Position numbers and translations under genes: made by a program. 64,000 nt of DNA, from positions 372,001 through 436,000 of the forward strand of contig OZ037900.1 of assembly GCA_964035575.1 (NCBI GenBank), given 5' to 3'. Source of the DNA: Rhynchopus sp. YZ270_cl-10. Lineage: Eukaryota > Euglenozoa > Diplonemea > Diplonemida > Diplonemidae. The notes below the pieces were generated by a model. The model searched no databases. It saw only the letters and a program-made list of their open reading frames with translations, and was not told where the DNA came from. Positions 50,401 to 59,231 of the stretch are shown in pieces. Within the stretch, counting starts at the first letter, position 1, and every line of letters starts with the position of its first letter.

Positions 50401-50688
50401 CCAAGGAGTGTCATTTCCAGGAGTAGACCGGTGCGGTGTAGGTTCAGGTGGGGAAAGCGGTGCCGCAGGCGGGGGCGGGCCGGTGTACGAAAACGACGTC
50501 TGCATCCCTTCGTCCTTCTTCTTCATCAGACGGTGCTGCATGACCTCGAGGGCCGCCTCCACCTCAGGGGCAAAAAGGGGGGTGCTTGACAGCTCCTTGC
50601 GGATGCCTTCTAGCTCGTGGTGGGTGTGGTGGGGTGGGTGGGCCGGGCCGGCATCAAGCGATGCGTCTAAAGGACTTCGTGTGGACAT
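47458..50688 (-). CDS. Large low-complexity protein with C-terminal PH domain
   Basis: 1076 aa, no intron needed. The N-terminal part has charged helices (EKSLLEVAAREMERSERKLE, likely coiled coil), then Ser/Arg-rich sequence, a Gln-rich tract of about 50 residues near 335-385, and long Pro-rich segments. Residues about 909-1018 form a pleckstrin-homology domain: KTGSLRTLRRV... WKDVWVEADERELRFYTLN ... VSLFTLCAPSAGGRRSWCTF, ending on the usual Trp-containing helix. PH domains bind phosphoinositides or proteins, so a membrane or cytoskeletal adaptor role is likely. The CAG/TTG-type tract could vary in length between alleles. Frames on the + strand over the tract are its antisense. Confidence 0.85.
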   Translation of the reverse strand: MSTRSPLDASLDAGPAHPPHHTHHELEGIRKELSSTPLFAPEVEAALEVMQHRLMKKKDEGMQTSFSYTGPPPPAAPLSPPEPTPHRSTPGNDTPWQITPTKRHTGSIPGSARSLYVSPANGGRHAMSSPRTHQSQTHPAASREKGWDPYFSGRSRVSRPSEPPTPIPPPEEGVTPRARGGCETPEAEKSLLEVAAREMERSERKLEAELRGIEGRLRQRRIESLAGRPVGSQQRERSASPAVASVRSYSRGGLGSQRIQRSGGGRSPRSVSPRGRLSYGGAAVRQHVPLSPAESPVAPPMTCPPPAIPPMPVLGEVGQGQGQQIQPLQQQQQQVQQQQKMHQQQQQQQPQQQMHQHHQQQQQMQQQQQQQQQQQQQQQQPMPSVHLQPLRTDPTVPGTTPAPTTQYPPPPPPMPMVEVMHPARPAALGGTAPPDSEGTAHRTTASPGFAPPTASPGPPSNDPNAPTRRTPTATSIPAFVQQTSPGRVSLAPTSTPSMQTASPGRVGDVGGTNEPDPPRRMTPTTLAPTPSARGPSPMEEHVASTHIVVPDGGGPYYTPGSAVPLLEHTGNGSDARMRVEEMYIHSPTVRGPPPEAVAPSPRRSPSQPLAPSLESTSVDNVLQMLQRSRAARQEAPIPSNSLVYNPHADVPPSLPLPPRKTRTPSPGPPPPPAAYGVSPQLNMEEVIAHTQHTNGRLAYQQHEASGMRAGAAISPQDLMNLQPGQPAVPPMPTIQEISESLQKETEEAHSAPMPSHKPSIKPMASTRSSYNARAKWENVSYHDITTHRLLTLSEESKQAQKVTKDRIREYTETLGRDASETLPSPTLDRTERDDAPQYPPPPQHQKDFHDLTELSAGPSRILEDVRQSLIKHNISGESMLNAVRNIDEVVQQQEEEERTKPERRQNPVKTGSLRTLRRVKGVENKSELTWKDVWVEADERELRFYTLNPRKDGRSHEKPLGRVQYSDTAKVCDDLGSDGVYFYFGMERHTTGKVSLFTLCAPSAGGRRSWCTFFKRMTKASTVDRLNQLPSSLPTDVPFNTDIRHANPLLDSPLASENSFEASANIRQRGDFTEEE

Positions 50689-51472
50689 TGTTCCTTTGTC
50701 TTTCTGAGGTTACAACCTCAAAAAAAACGAAGTTCTCTGTTGAATAGGTGGAGAGAGAGAGAAAGAATGGGAGAAGACGGAGGAGGAGGAGGAAGCGAGG
50801 TTATCGAGAGAAATGTCTAAATAAATGTGTGTCTGTTTTTTTTTTTGCGGTACATATTCTACTAAAGGTACTAAGGGGGAAGGGAGGGGAGGAAAGAGGG
50901 AAGAGAGGGAGAGAGAGGACGGAAGAGGGGCATTGTTGATTTTTGGTCTTGCCCTTGAAAAAAGTGTGTTTGTTTCGGTTGCCGTTCCGTCGACCCTTTC
51001 TTGTAGTTGTTTTTTTGATGCGTTGAACGATTCCACACAACGACCTCCACAATGTGGAGGTGTTGCGGAGCACCGGTTGGGTGAAAACGATGTGACACTT
51101 TTCCGCTCTCAAAATAATCGTAAAAAAAAAGAAGAAAAATAGTTGTAAGAGACCCACACGCCTCTGGCGTTCAGTCACTCAAATGAGGAAGGTGTTGAAG
51201 GTGCCGGACCCTAACCGCAGGACCTATCCACTTTGCGATCCACTGGATAAGATTCTATTCCACTTAAAGTTGTGTTCGACTGCTCCTTACGTTCCTTTGC
51301 AGCTCCTTTAGGGATAAGACATAGGGTAATCTTAGGCCCTATTCCGTATCGTTTTCAACAATGTGCAGGACGCAATGACGCAGATTTTTTTTGTCAAAAA
51401 CACGGAGGAACATAAAAGGGAAGTTGGCAGTATATAAAGAGCCAAGCCCTCGAAGACCCTTCGTGTCCTGTA
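50689..51472. other. Spacer between UBL gene and PH-protein gene
   Basis: No gene supported. Purine-rich near 50750-50810 and 50875-50935. A variant hairpin lies at 51142-51178. Confidence 0.5.
51142..51178 (-). other. CTAAGC hairpin element, ACGCC variant
   Basis: GTAAGAGACCCAC, stem ACGCC/GGCGT (about 51158-51170) around a TCT loop, then TCAGTCAC. Flanks identify it with the family; the stem sequence is fully different but pairs. About 300 bp downstream of the stop at 51473. Confidence 0.5.
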
Positions 51473-53049
51473 TTATGAGCTGTGGAGACTGCCCTTCATT
51501 TCTGCCACGCATGTTCCCTTGTCTCGGAGGTACGCAAGCTCCTGAGTGACCTGAGTGGTGAGGGGAGATTGAAGTTTGTTTTTGTGCGTAAAGTGTGTAA
51601 TAACTATTCTGTGATATTTTTTATGTTCCCACTGACTACCCCTTTAAAAAAACTCCAAAAGAACAGACCTGATCACCCATCCTCTGCAGCATCGCCTGCC
51701 TTAAGTTCAACGCCTCTTGCTCCCTCTGCATTGTAAGGTGGTTCTGTTGGCGGGTTTCCTCGAATTTTTGCGCCGCCGCTTTCCATTGGAGTTCGTCCTC
51801 ATATCGCCCTTGCGCGTCTGCCACATGCATCGTACACCTCCCCTCGGACCGTGGCGACGTCAGCCACGGCCTTGATGAGGGTGCCCCCCCACCACCACCA
51901 CCACCACCACGCCACCCCCCACCACCCCCAGGGCTGATCTGCTGCACCTCGACAAACTCCGGCTCCTCGTCGCTGTGGATCTCCTCTACGCAGTCGATCT
52001 CCGGGTCCTCTCTGTTCATATCCCTGAGAATAGAAGGGTACTGCGGGAGAGGTGGTGGCAGCATCATGCCTTGACGTAGGGGTGGTGTCGGCCCGATGTA
52101 GTGCGTCGCAACCGAGGCTTGTGGAGGAGGACGTCGTTCGAAGGCGAATGGAGGTGGGGGTGGAGGTGGAGGTACTCCTGCAGGAGCTGCTGCTGCTGCA
52201 ACCCCCCCACTGCCTGCAACAAACGTCGTCTGCGAAAGCTCGCGGAGAATCGCCTGTTGCCTCTCTTCTCTCGCAATGCGCGCTGCCTCCTCCTTTGCAA
52301 ATCGGAGCCACCTACCTGAAGCCGGTCTTCGAAGATGGAGGCTGAGGAAGGGTATTGGTACATTTGGTTTTGACTTTGCGGTGGAAAATGCTGGGGCTGG
52401 ATTTGCTTTTGTGGATTCCGTTTGTTGTTGTTGACCCTCCACCTCCTGCCTTAAATCCATTTGACGTCCATTTTGGCTTTGGGATTGATAATGTTGTGGT
52501 ATCTGTTTTTGAGGCAAATCCTGTTGTTGTTGCTGCTCTTTCATCTGCCTCTCCACCTCCCTTCTCTTCTCCTCCATCTGCAGCATCACCTCCTGCGGCG
52601 GAAGCTGCGGTGGTTGCACTGCACGCACCACACCCCCTCCTCCTCCTCCTCCCCCCCCACCCCGCTCCACACCCTTCTTCTCTGGAGTTGCCGCCGGCGA
52701 GGCAACCGATTCATATAGGTCATCCCCCACCATAGCCATCGTCATAATCTATCGATGAGGATGGGGTACGCGCAGGGGGTGGTATTATAGGGGCCTTCGT
52801 GGTGCCGGCGGTGGTGGAGGAGGAGAGGACTAGTAATGCATCATCGCGGATCCCGCAGTCGTGGCAAGAGGTCTCAGGGTTGAGTGTAGTACCCTCGTAG
52901 CGTAGATCTTGTTGAGAAGGGGAGATCCCGGTCAATTCATGTAAATGTCTCTGCAGTTGCGCAACGTTCAGCTTCCGAAGACTCCCTTGAAAGGCAAGGC
53001 TGTATATCATACCATCCTTTTCACATAGTGTGCGGATCGTTTTCGGCAT
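51473..53049 (-). CDS. Ubiquitin-like-domain protein with coiled-coil tail (apparent frame slip)
   Basis: The first 109 codons (53049 to 52720) encode a ubiquitin-like fold: LNVAQLQRHLHELTGISPSQ, DLRYEGTTLNPETSCHDCGI and DDALLVLSS match its helix, loop and last strand. That frame stops just after a run of five C (52724-52728), while another frame continues with GDDLYESVASPAATPEKKG for about 360 residues. One base fewer in the run would join them as DDGYGGDDLYES. The rest is Gly-, Pro- and Gln-rich with helical stretches (EEKRREVERQMKEQQQQQ, FAKEEAARIAREERQQ). A 118-bp intron (51668-51551, GTCTGT...CACTCAG) leads to a last exon (51550-51473) ending TCVAEMKGSLHSS. A shuttle or scaffold in ubiquitin-type pathways is possible but not shown. 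Confidence 0.6.
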
Positions 53050-53877
53050 TATTTTTTTTTTGAATCCGAACCCCCTATTTGGGGAAACCTTAGCTAGGGT
53101 CGGTACCCAATGTTGACCAAAGCCTTTGTACGAAAAACTCTTTTCTGACGTTTTAAAAAAGAGATGTCTAAGAGTAAAGAAAAAGCCGCTTTTTTATCAC
53201 AAAAAAGGCCGCTTTTACACTGCGTAGGATAAAGAGTGGAAAGAAAGAGAGAGAAAGGAAGGTGAAAATAGAATATGGCCTCAGATCAGAGGCCTTGAGA
53301 GAGACTGTGCTGAAAAGGGCGCACAGCGGAGGGGGGGATGCTTTCTCGTAGAGGAGAAAGGGTGGCCACCTTTTGGGTAGGTGGGTAGGGTGTAAACACG
53401 ATGTGTCGTCTGTGATGGAATAGGGGGTGAGGGGGAGAGGGGGTTACTTCATATACACGAAGGGGTCTGGGGAAGGAAGGTGAAAGTGCAAAAAACGCCC
53501 TCACCGTTCGTCAAACGGACACAAAATCACGTCTTCATTGACATAAACATAGCGAAATTTGAACTGTGGGAGGGAGTAGCTACGGGAAATTCTGTGATTG
53601 GGCCTTATTCCATAATTTTCGCCTGCATTGGGCACAGTAACATCGATGGTCGACCTGTGTGCGCATGGTATACGCGTAGATAGGAATCAGCCTCCTCGCG
53701 AAAAGGGAGGTCAATGAAAAATTCTAGAGGGGAGAGAGAGGAGGGGATGATGACAAAAAAGACATTTTTTTTTTTGTTGATTATTTTCTAAGTATTGCTA
53801 AAGTCTACAGTCGGTTTTTGGGGGTGGAGAGAGGGGTGCTGTCACAAAAGAAAAAGGGGGAAGTTTACAAAAAGTGT

Positions 53878-53938
53878 TATTGATGCAGGCACACCTCCGA
53901 CTGGCACTGTACGGTGCCGGCCGTCCGATGAAAGCACC
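53878..53938. repeat. GATGCAGGCACCTCCGA-type dispersed element, copy 3
   Basis: TGATGCAGGCACACCTCCGA, then GGCAC/GTGCC able to pair, then GTCCGATGAAAGCACC. Confidence 0.6.
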
Positions 53939-54092
53939 AGAAAAGGGAGAGGGGAAGAAGAGGATAAAAAGAAAATTCATAAGATGAACCTGGGGAAAAG
54001 CAAATCACCCCACGCGAGTCAGTGTCCGCGGCCGTGGGAAATTAATTCTATATCACCACGTCGTTGCCAACAGCGGGCCATTTGAAAGAGAA

Positions 54093-54204
54093 GTTGAAAG
54101 TGCAAAACGCCTCACCGTTCATCGGCGGACGCAGGGGGCACTGCTTCTCCGCGGGTTATCGAACCCCCAGAAGAGCACTTCATTCGCATACACACGGTTA
54201 CCAC
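54093..54204 (-). repeat. Structured dispersed repeat (two hairpins)
   Basis: Starts GTTGAAAGTGCAAAACGCC, has CACCGTTCATCGGCGGACGC, then a hairpin (54143-54176) with stem GGGTT/AACCC inside CTTCT/AGAAG, then CACACGGTTACC. A second copy at 58552-58654 keeps the order with a different but paired second stem (CTCTGG/CCAGAG). Shorter pieces occur at 31240, 36178, 44370 and 53480. Confidence 0.6.
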
Positions 54205-54816
54205 GAGGGGCGGTTGTAAGCAGGAACACAATCATCTCCCCAACCAGAAAGGGAGGGGTGTTGAAATAACAGTCAACTTTTTGCAGCTTTGGTCAAGAAA
54301 ATTGCATTTTTTTGGCTGCAAAATTCAAGGAGATTCCGCACTGAGGGGGCAAATTGAGGATATGACGCGGGCACGGCGCACGAAGGTATATGGGGAACAA
54401 AAAAATAACCCCCCCTTCCTTCACATGAGGGGACTTTGCTTGTAACATGATTTGTTTCTTCTAATATTGCAAGTTGACGTTTTGTTGCACTATGTGCCCC
54501 TAGGGGACAAAGGCCCCTAGAAAACCATTTATTTTTGATTCATTTCAGAAGGTCTATACCAATTCTTTTTTGAGGTAATTTTTGTTTTGTTTGTTTTATT
54601 ATTCATTCGAAAGGTTTCTGTACACGAAGAGAAAAATAATTATTTTTTTTTGACATTCCTTTTTTTTTCCAGATCTACGAGATACTCTTTCAGAAACCGA
54701 TTTTCAAAAAAAATTCCTCCAAGTTGCTTTCGTTCCTTGAGTTCCACCCCGAAAAAAACATATGCAAAATTCTGTTGCATTTTCCCCCATTCTGCCCTAC
54801 TTTTTTTTTTTTTCCT

Positions 54817-57035
54817 TCACCCCCACTTTGAGAGAAGCTTTGCCCTCATTGAGGCTCTGTCTGCGTGGGTTGGGGAGACGTCTTTACGGTGCACATGCAC
54901 ACTTTCCCTATGCACGCCACCACCACCACCACCCACCATTCTCCCTGGCGCAAACGAAGGCACAGATCCATCCAACTCCGACAACGGCGGCTCCGGCATC
55001 GGAATGGGACCCCCTGGTACACCAAACACCGTGGGTTCGAGATGCACGCTTACAACAGGGGCCGGCACCGCAGGGAACACACCGGCACCATGGTTCCTCA
55101 TTACCTCCTCAACGAGGAGCTGCTGGCTCTGTGGCAGAGTGCGGACTGCGTCCAGGAGAATGTTGTGATCTGCCTTTAACCCCATCATCTCTGCAACGGC
55201 TTTGTGTGCTGCAACCAGTTGTACGTCGCGTTCACCTAGGGCAGTGCGGAGAAGGGTGAGTTCGGCGTCTGCTTGAAACGCGGCAGATTTTTCGATGTCG
55301 AGCATCTGTCTCGTCTCACTTAAAACACAGAGGGTCGAATCTCTTTCAATCTGTAGTGCCGCGCACCGGTCCTGCTCTGTTTGCAGCGCAGTTTCTAATA
55401 TCGCTATCCGACCTACCCTTTCGTCCCGCTCCCTCACTAACCCCACATTTTCCGTCTCTAAATGCCTTATGGTATTCCCCTGAGCCGCAAGCTCTGAGTG
55501 ATACCGCTCTTGAAGCCCATCCTCTTGCACGCAGGATGGTGACATAGAAATGCTCTGTGCAGTGTTCTCCGTGGTCTGCCGGCGGAGCTCCCGTTGCGTT
55601 GAGGTGTGTGTCACCGCAGTGTGTGTGGTGTGGTTGCGGAGAGAGGCGAGCGGGATGCCGCCGTCAAGAGCAGGTGTACTAGGGGTTGGTGGGAGGCTGC
55701 TGTTTGGTGTAGGGTGTGGAGGGAGCATGCGGGAGTCGTGTGTGCCCATGGTAGCGTGGTCCGAAGGGATGGTCGACTGTGTGCGGAGTCCTTCAATGAG
55801 ATGCTGCTGGGTGGCGAGTTGCGACTGCATCTGGTGAAGCTGAGAAGGAAAAATTTTATGATTGGTTGTGTATTTAAAGAGAGGCAAAGCGTGGTAGAGA
55901 GAGGTTCTCAATTTTTTTGGAGAAAAAAAAAAAGGGGGTCGTATACCTGAAGCTGCAAACTGTGGCTCTGCTGGGTTGCGTTAGAATGAGGGGAGCTTCG
56001 TGGCGGCATGTCTCCCCTCTCCGATCCACCGCTGCCTCCACCACCTCCAGCACTACCACCACCTCCACCAGCAGCACCACTCCCGCTCCCTCCTCCACCC
56101 CGTATAGACCCCCTGCGCGATGCTGAGTGCATGGAGTCTGCGATGGCGCTACCACTGCCACCACCTCCCCCTCCTCCACCACCACCACTGCGTTCAGACT
56201 CAACCTGCACCATGCCCACACCACTGCCACTCCCGGCACTGCCAGCACCAGCCCCGCCTGCATTGCCGACCCCCCCACCACTGCGCCCGGAGCGCGACCT
56301 TGAGGATTCCGCGATCTCCGAAGGTGACGGGTTGCAGCTGCGTTCACTCGGGCCCCACAGCCCCTGTGTGGTGTCTCTATGTGCCTCGTGTGCCTCCTGT
56401 GCCTCTGCCATGTGCCGCCACTGCGCAGCACTGCTCTGCGAGTCTGCCGGTGTCGCTGGCGGCACCATATCGGGGCCGACACTCGTGCTCAGCTGCTGGC
56501 GGAGTGTGTTGACCTCACGGTGTGCGTCGTGGAGCTGTGCTCTGGTGGCGGTGAGTCTGTTGGGGTGGGGAGTGTGTTGCAATGTGTTTAGTACAAAAAA
56601 AAATAGCTGGTGACGGCCTGCAGGTCGAAATAAAGTTTTGTGAGTCATCTTGCAAACATACTCTTGTGTGACGCCATCCCGCATATCGCTGGCAGTGAGG
56701 TTCTGGATGTCCATCTGCTTGATGGTGCGTCGTGTCGCCTTCGCCTCCTCCCTGAAGGCGTTGATCAGCTCCTTCAGCTCCATCTCTCTGTTGTCCAGCT
56801 CTGCACGCAGGTCGTTGTTGGCTGCTTCGCACTGCGAGGTGCGGTGTTCTGCTGCGGCCAGCTTCTCGCGCAGCACGTGGACATGCTCGATCGCTTCTGC
56901 ATGATGAATCTCCTTCGCATCAAGCCGCGTCGCTAGCTCCGCCACACGCCCCCGCAGTGCAGTGTTGCCCTCATCAAGACGCTGGTTATCCCGGATCTCT
57001 TTTCGAAGATACGACTTCAGTTTGTCCTCCTGCAT
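54817..57035 (-). CDS. Three-exon coiled-coil protein
   Basis: 668 aa from exons 57035-56662, 56556-55947 and 55839-54817. Introns of 105 bp (GTATGT...CCAACAG) and 107 bp (GTATAC...TTCTCAG) are inferred from phase and from restored continuity: VTQ-ELTATRAQLHDAHREV and SLQLQ-LHQMQSQLATQQ. The first intron is a multiple of three without a stop, so it is open if retained. The N-terminal 180 residues form a long coiled coil (LRGRVAELATRLDAKE..., MELKELINAFREEAKATR). Then comes a Ser/Gly-rich hinge with long Gly runs, and a second coiled coil (HLETENVGLVRERDERVGRI, LLRTALGERDVQLVAAHKAV). Probably a structural or cytoskeletal protein; no family recognised. The ATG at 57035 follows TTTACCTTTCAG by about 25 bases. 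Confidence 0.7.
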
Positions 57036-57197
57036 CGTCCTCTAGTAGGCGTGGGGAGCATTCTGAAAGGTAAACAATATGGGGCTAACAGAGAAGGGAA
57101 GAAGAGAGAGAAGGGAGAACAAATAAGAGCATTTTTTTTTAAACCCCTTTCCAAAAATGAGAAGCAGTTACGCTTTTCGGATTTTTAATCTTTTTTG

Positions 57198-57262
57198 ATA
57201 AATTGTTGGAGAAGTGCAGTTGCCTCGGTTTTGTGTTGCCACAGTTGTGCAATCTCCACTGT
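57198..57262. repeat. TTGTTGGAGTAGTGTAG dispersed repeat, copy 2
   Basis: GATAAATTGTTGGAGAAGTG to CAATCTCCACTGT; preceding TCTTTTTTGATAAA is shared with the copy at 61712. Confidence 0.7.
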
Positions 57263-57531
57263 CTGTTTTGTTTTTTTCTTTTTTTTCTACGGATTGCACG
57301 GCAGAAATCCCCTTATGGAGTTTGCGGTACTGTTGTATCGTTTTTTTTTTTTCTTTGAATTTTTTTGGTTGTATTAGCGATCCACCCAAGAGTGTGCACC
57401 ACTATACTGATGGGGGTTATTTTACGGTACCCTCCCAACGACACTTTGTACAAAAAAGGGTGGGTTGGGTGTAGAGAGTCTCACCAAAATGTTCTGGAAG
57501 CTTTGTCTCTTTCGCTATGCACACGACGAGG

Positions 57532-57564
<33 letters not shown>

Positions 57565-58551
57565 CACTGTAACCTACCATGGTAGGCGTGACGCTGACTA
57601 CACGGTAATTATGCCGACGAGGCTTTTTTTTTTTTTTGGCGTGCTTTTTTTTGTTGTTTTGTTTCTTTCTTGAGAAGCGTTTCCTTACGATGATGAAAAT
57701 AAAAAGACACTTTTTTTTTTGTCTTATAATTCGTTCAATTTCTGCAGCTTTGGAATTGCCTCGCCGTTTTTTTTTTTAAACCCCTTTCGCAAGCTTTTTC
57801 CCAGATCGTGATCATGATCTGGTTTTCAGGAATTTTGGAAAAAAAAAAAAAAAAAAAAAAAAAGTGCTCGCACACGATCTGCAGGTGTTCTACTCAATAT
57901 TTTTTCAGATGAGTCACCACCACGGTTCGCACGGATCGCGATCCGTCAATTGCGGTACTTTTCCGGGGAAAACAAAAAAAAAAAAAGTGGGGTGCGCACG
58001 GGGGTCGCGCTACGCGCCTACCGACTACCGTAGATTTTTGACGATTTTGCTTGGGTTTTTCCTTACTAAAACCAGAGAATCTCATATTTCATAGTAAGGG
58101 TACTTCAGAGTGTTTTTGCACACACATGTGACCCCACCGTGGAGAGCAATCGGCTCGCACAATCAAAAGAAAGCAGAGAAAAGGGAAAAAGAAAAAAAGA
58201 CAAAAGTTGGGTACCGTGCGCCTGCGGCGCTACTGTGTTCCCACTCAAAACACCACAATTTCATCTGAAGTTGGGTTTTCAAACCTGAAACCCCAACTTC
58301 ATTCCTGAAAATGACCCTTGTTTACGAGTATGGGTTCATATTTTGCAAAAATTTAAGTCAATAAAATTTTGTCCATTTTTCCAAAATGACCCCATCACTT
58401 TCTGCAATCGCACCGAATCGGACGATGCGATCGACAAAAACGCCCAAAAACGCACCCCATACCCCTTTTTTTTTTCGTGATTTGGACCCCAAAATTTTGG
58501 TCAAAATCACGTGATCTGGGAACATGCTTGCCCTTTCGAGAATAATAATAG

Positions 58552-58654
58552 ATCCTCACCGTACGTCGGCGGACGCAACTACACCAGTTCTCTGGAGTCA
58601 TCGATCCCCAGAGAGTAACTCTAGAGAGTACTTGGCATGCACACGGTTACAACA
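58552..58654 (-). repeat. Structured dispersed repeat, second copy
   Basis: CCTCACCGTACGTCGGCGGA, then a hairpin CTCTGG/CCAGAG around AGTCATCGATCC, then GCACACGGTTAC. Same order as 54093-54204. Confidence 0.6.
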
Positions 58655-58767
58655 AAAAACCTGGCAAAGCTTCCTACAAAAAAGAAAAAGAAAAAAAACT
58701 TGAAAATACATCAGCCTCTGGGAACTCATACAATGACGCTCCGTGGGTTTAAAAAATTTTTTGAAGT

Positions 58768-58826
58768 TATTGATGCAGACATCTCCAACTGACCCACGAT
58801 GCCAGCTCCGGATGAAAGCACAAAAA
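58768..58826. repeat. GATGCAGGCACCTCCGA-type dispersed element, copy 4
   Basis: TGATGCAGACATCTCCAACTG to CTCCGGATGAAAGCAC; shortened in the middle. Confidence 0.55.
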
Positions 58827-58989
58827 AAGGTGGAAACGCCTCACCGGACACCGGGGGTGGAAACGCAGACACTGTTTAAAAAATAAACGCTCTAATCTAG
58901 TACAAAAACAACGAAAACGCGCAATATAGAGGGAAGGGGAAGGGGAATGATAAAGGGGGTGGGGGGTTCTGAGAGAAAAGGGTTGGATG

Positions 58990-59027
58990 GATGAACACTA
59001 AAAAAAGCTTCGTGCTTTTTTGTCACC
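58990..59027 (-). other. CTAAGC hairpin element, A-run/T-run variant
   Basis: GATGAACACT, arm AAAAAAGC (59001-59008), loop TTCGT, arm GCTTTTTT (59014-59021), GTCACC. About 210 bp downstream of the stop at 59232. Confidence 0.55.
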
Positions 59028-59231
59028 TTGGGAAAAGGGTAAAGATCTAGAAAAAATAGGGTGCCTTTTTGAAGAAATGTGTCTCTAGCTGCACTCACAT
59101 CAAGGGGGAGGGGGGTGGACTGCAAAATGCAAACGCCTCTTGCACAAAAAAAACAGCTAAACACGGAACACACACACCTAAGCTATTCAATTTCATTTGC
59201 CCTCAAGAATTTTGTTTTATTTTATATTTTC

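Larger units (their letters stand above)
53050..54816. other. Spacer between coiled-coil gene and UBL gene
   Basis: No gene supported. Contains CACCGTTCGTCAAACGG (53480-53520) and CACCGTTCATCGGCGG (54093-54133) hairpins, a GATGCAGGCACACCTCCGAC element (53878-53938), a ATAAGATGAACC word without clear stem (53979-54007), and a second hairpin (54143-54176) with CACACGGTTACCACG after it. Confidence 0.55.
57036..59231. other. Spacer between zinc-finger and coiled-coil genes
   Basis: No gene supported. Contains the TTGTTGGAGAAGTGCAG repeat (57198-57262), long T and A homopolymers (57533-57563, 57839-57863), the second structured repeat (58552-58654), a GATGCAGACATCTCCAACTG element (58768-58826), a CACCGGACACCGGGGG hairpin (about 58835-58860) and an A/T-stem hairpin (58990-59027). 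Confidence 0.55.

Noticed and set aside
54143-54176. tRNA gene
   Set aside because: A B-box-like GGTTCGATAACC occurs on the minus strand, but no cloverleaf or A box can be drawn.
28660-59030. Hammerhead ribozymes or C/D snoRNAs in the GATGA-containing hairpins
   Set aside because: The conserved CTGATGA...GAAA core, or C and D boxes at the right spacing, are not present.
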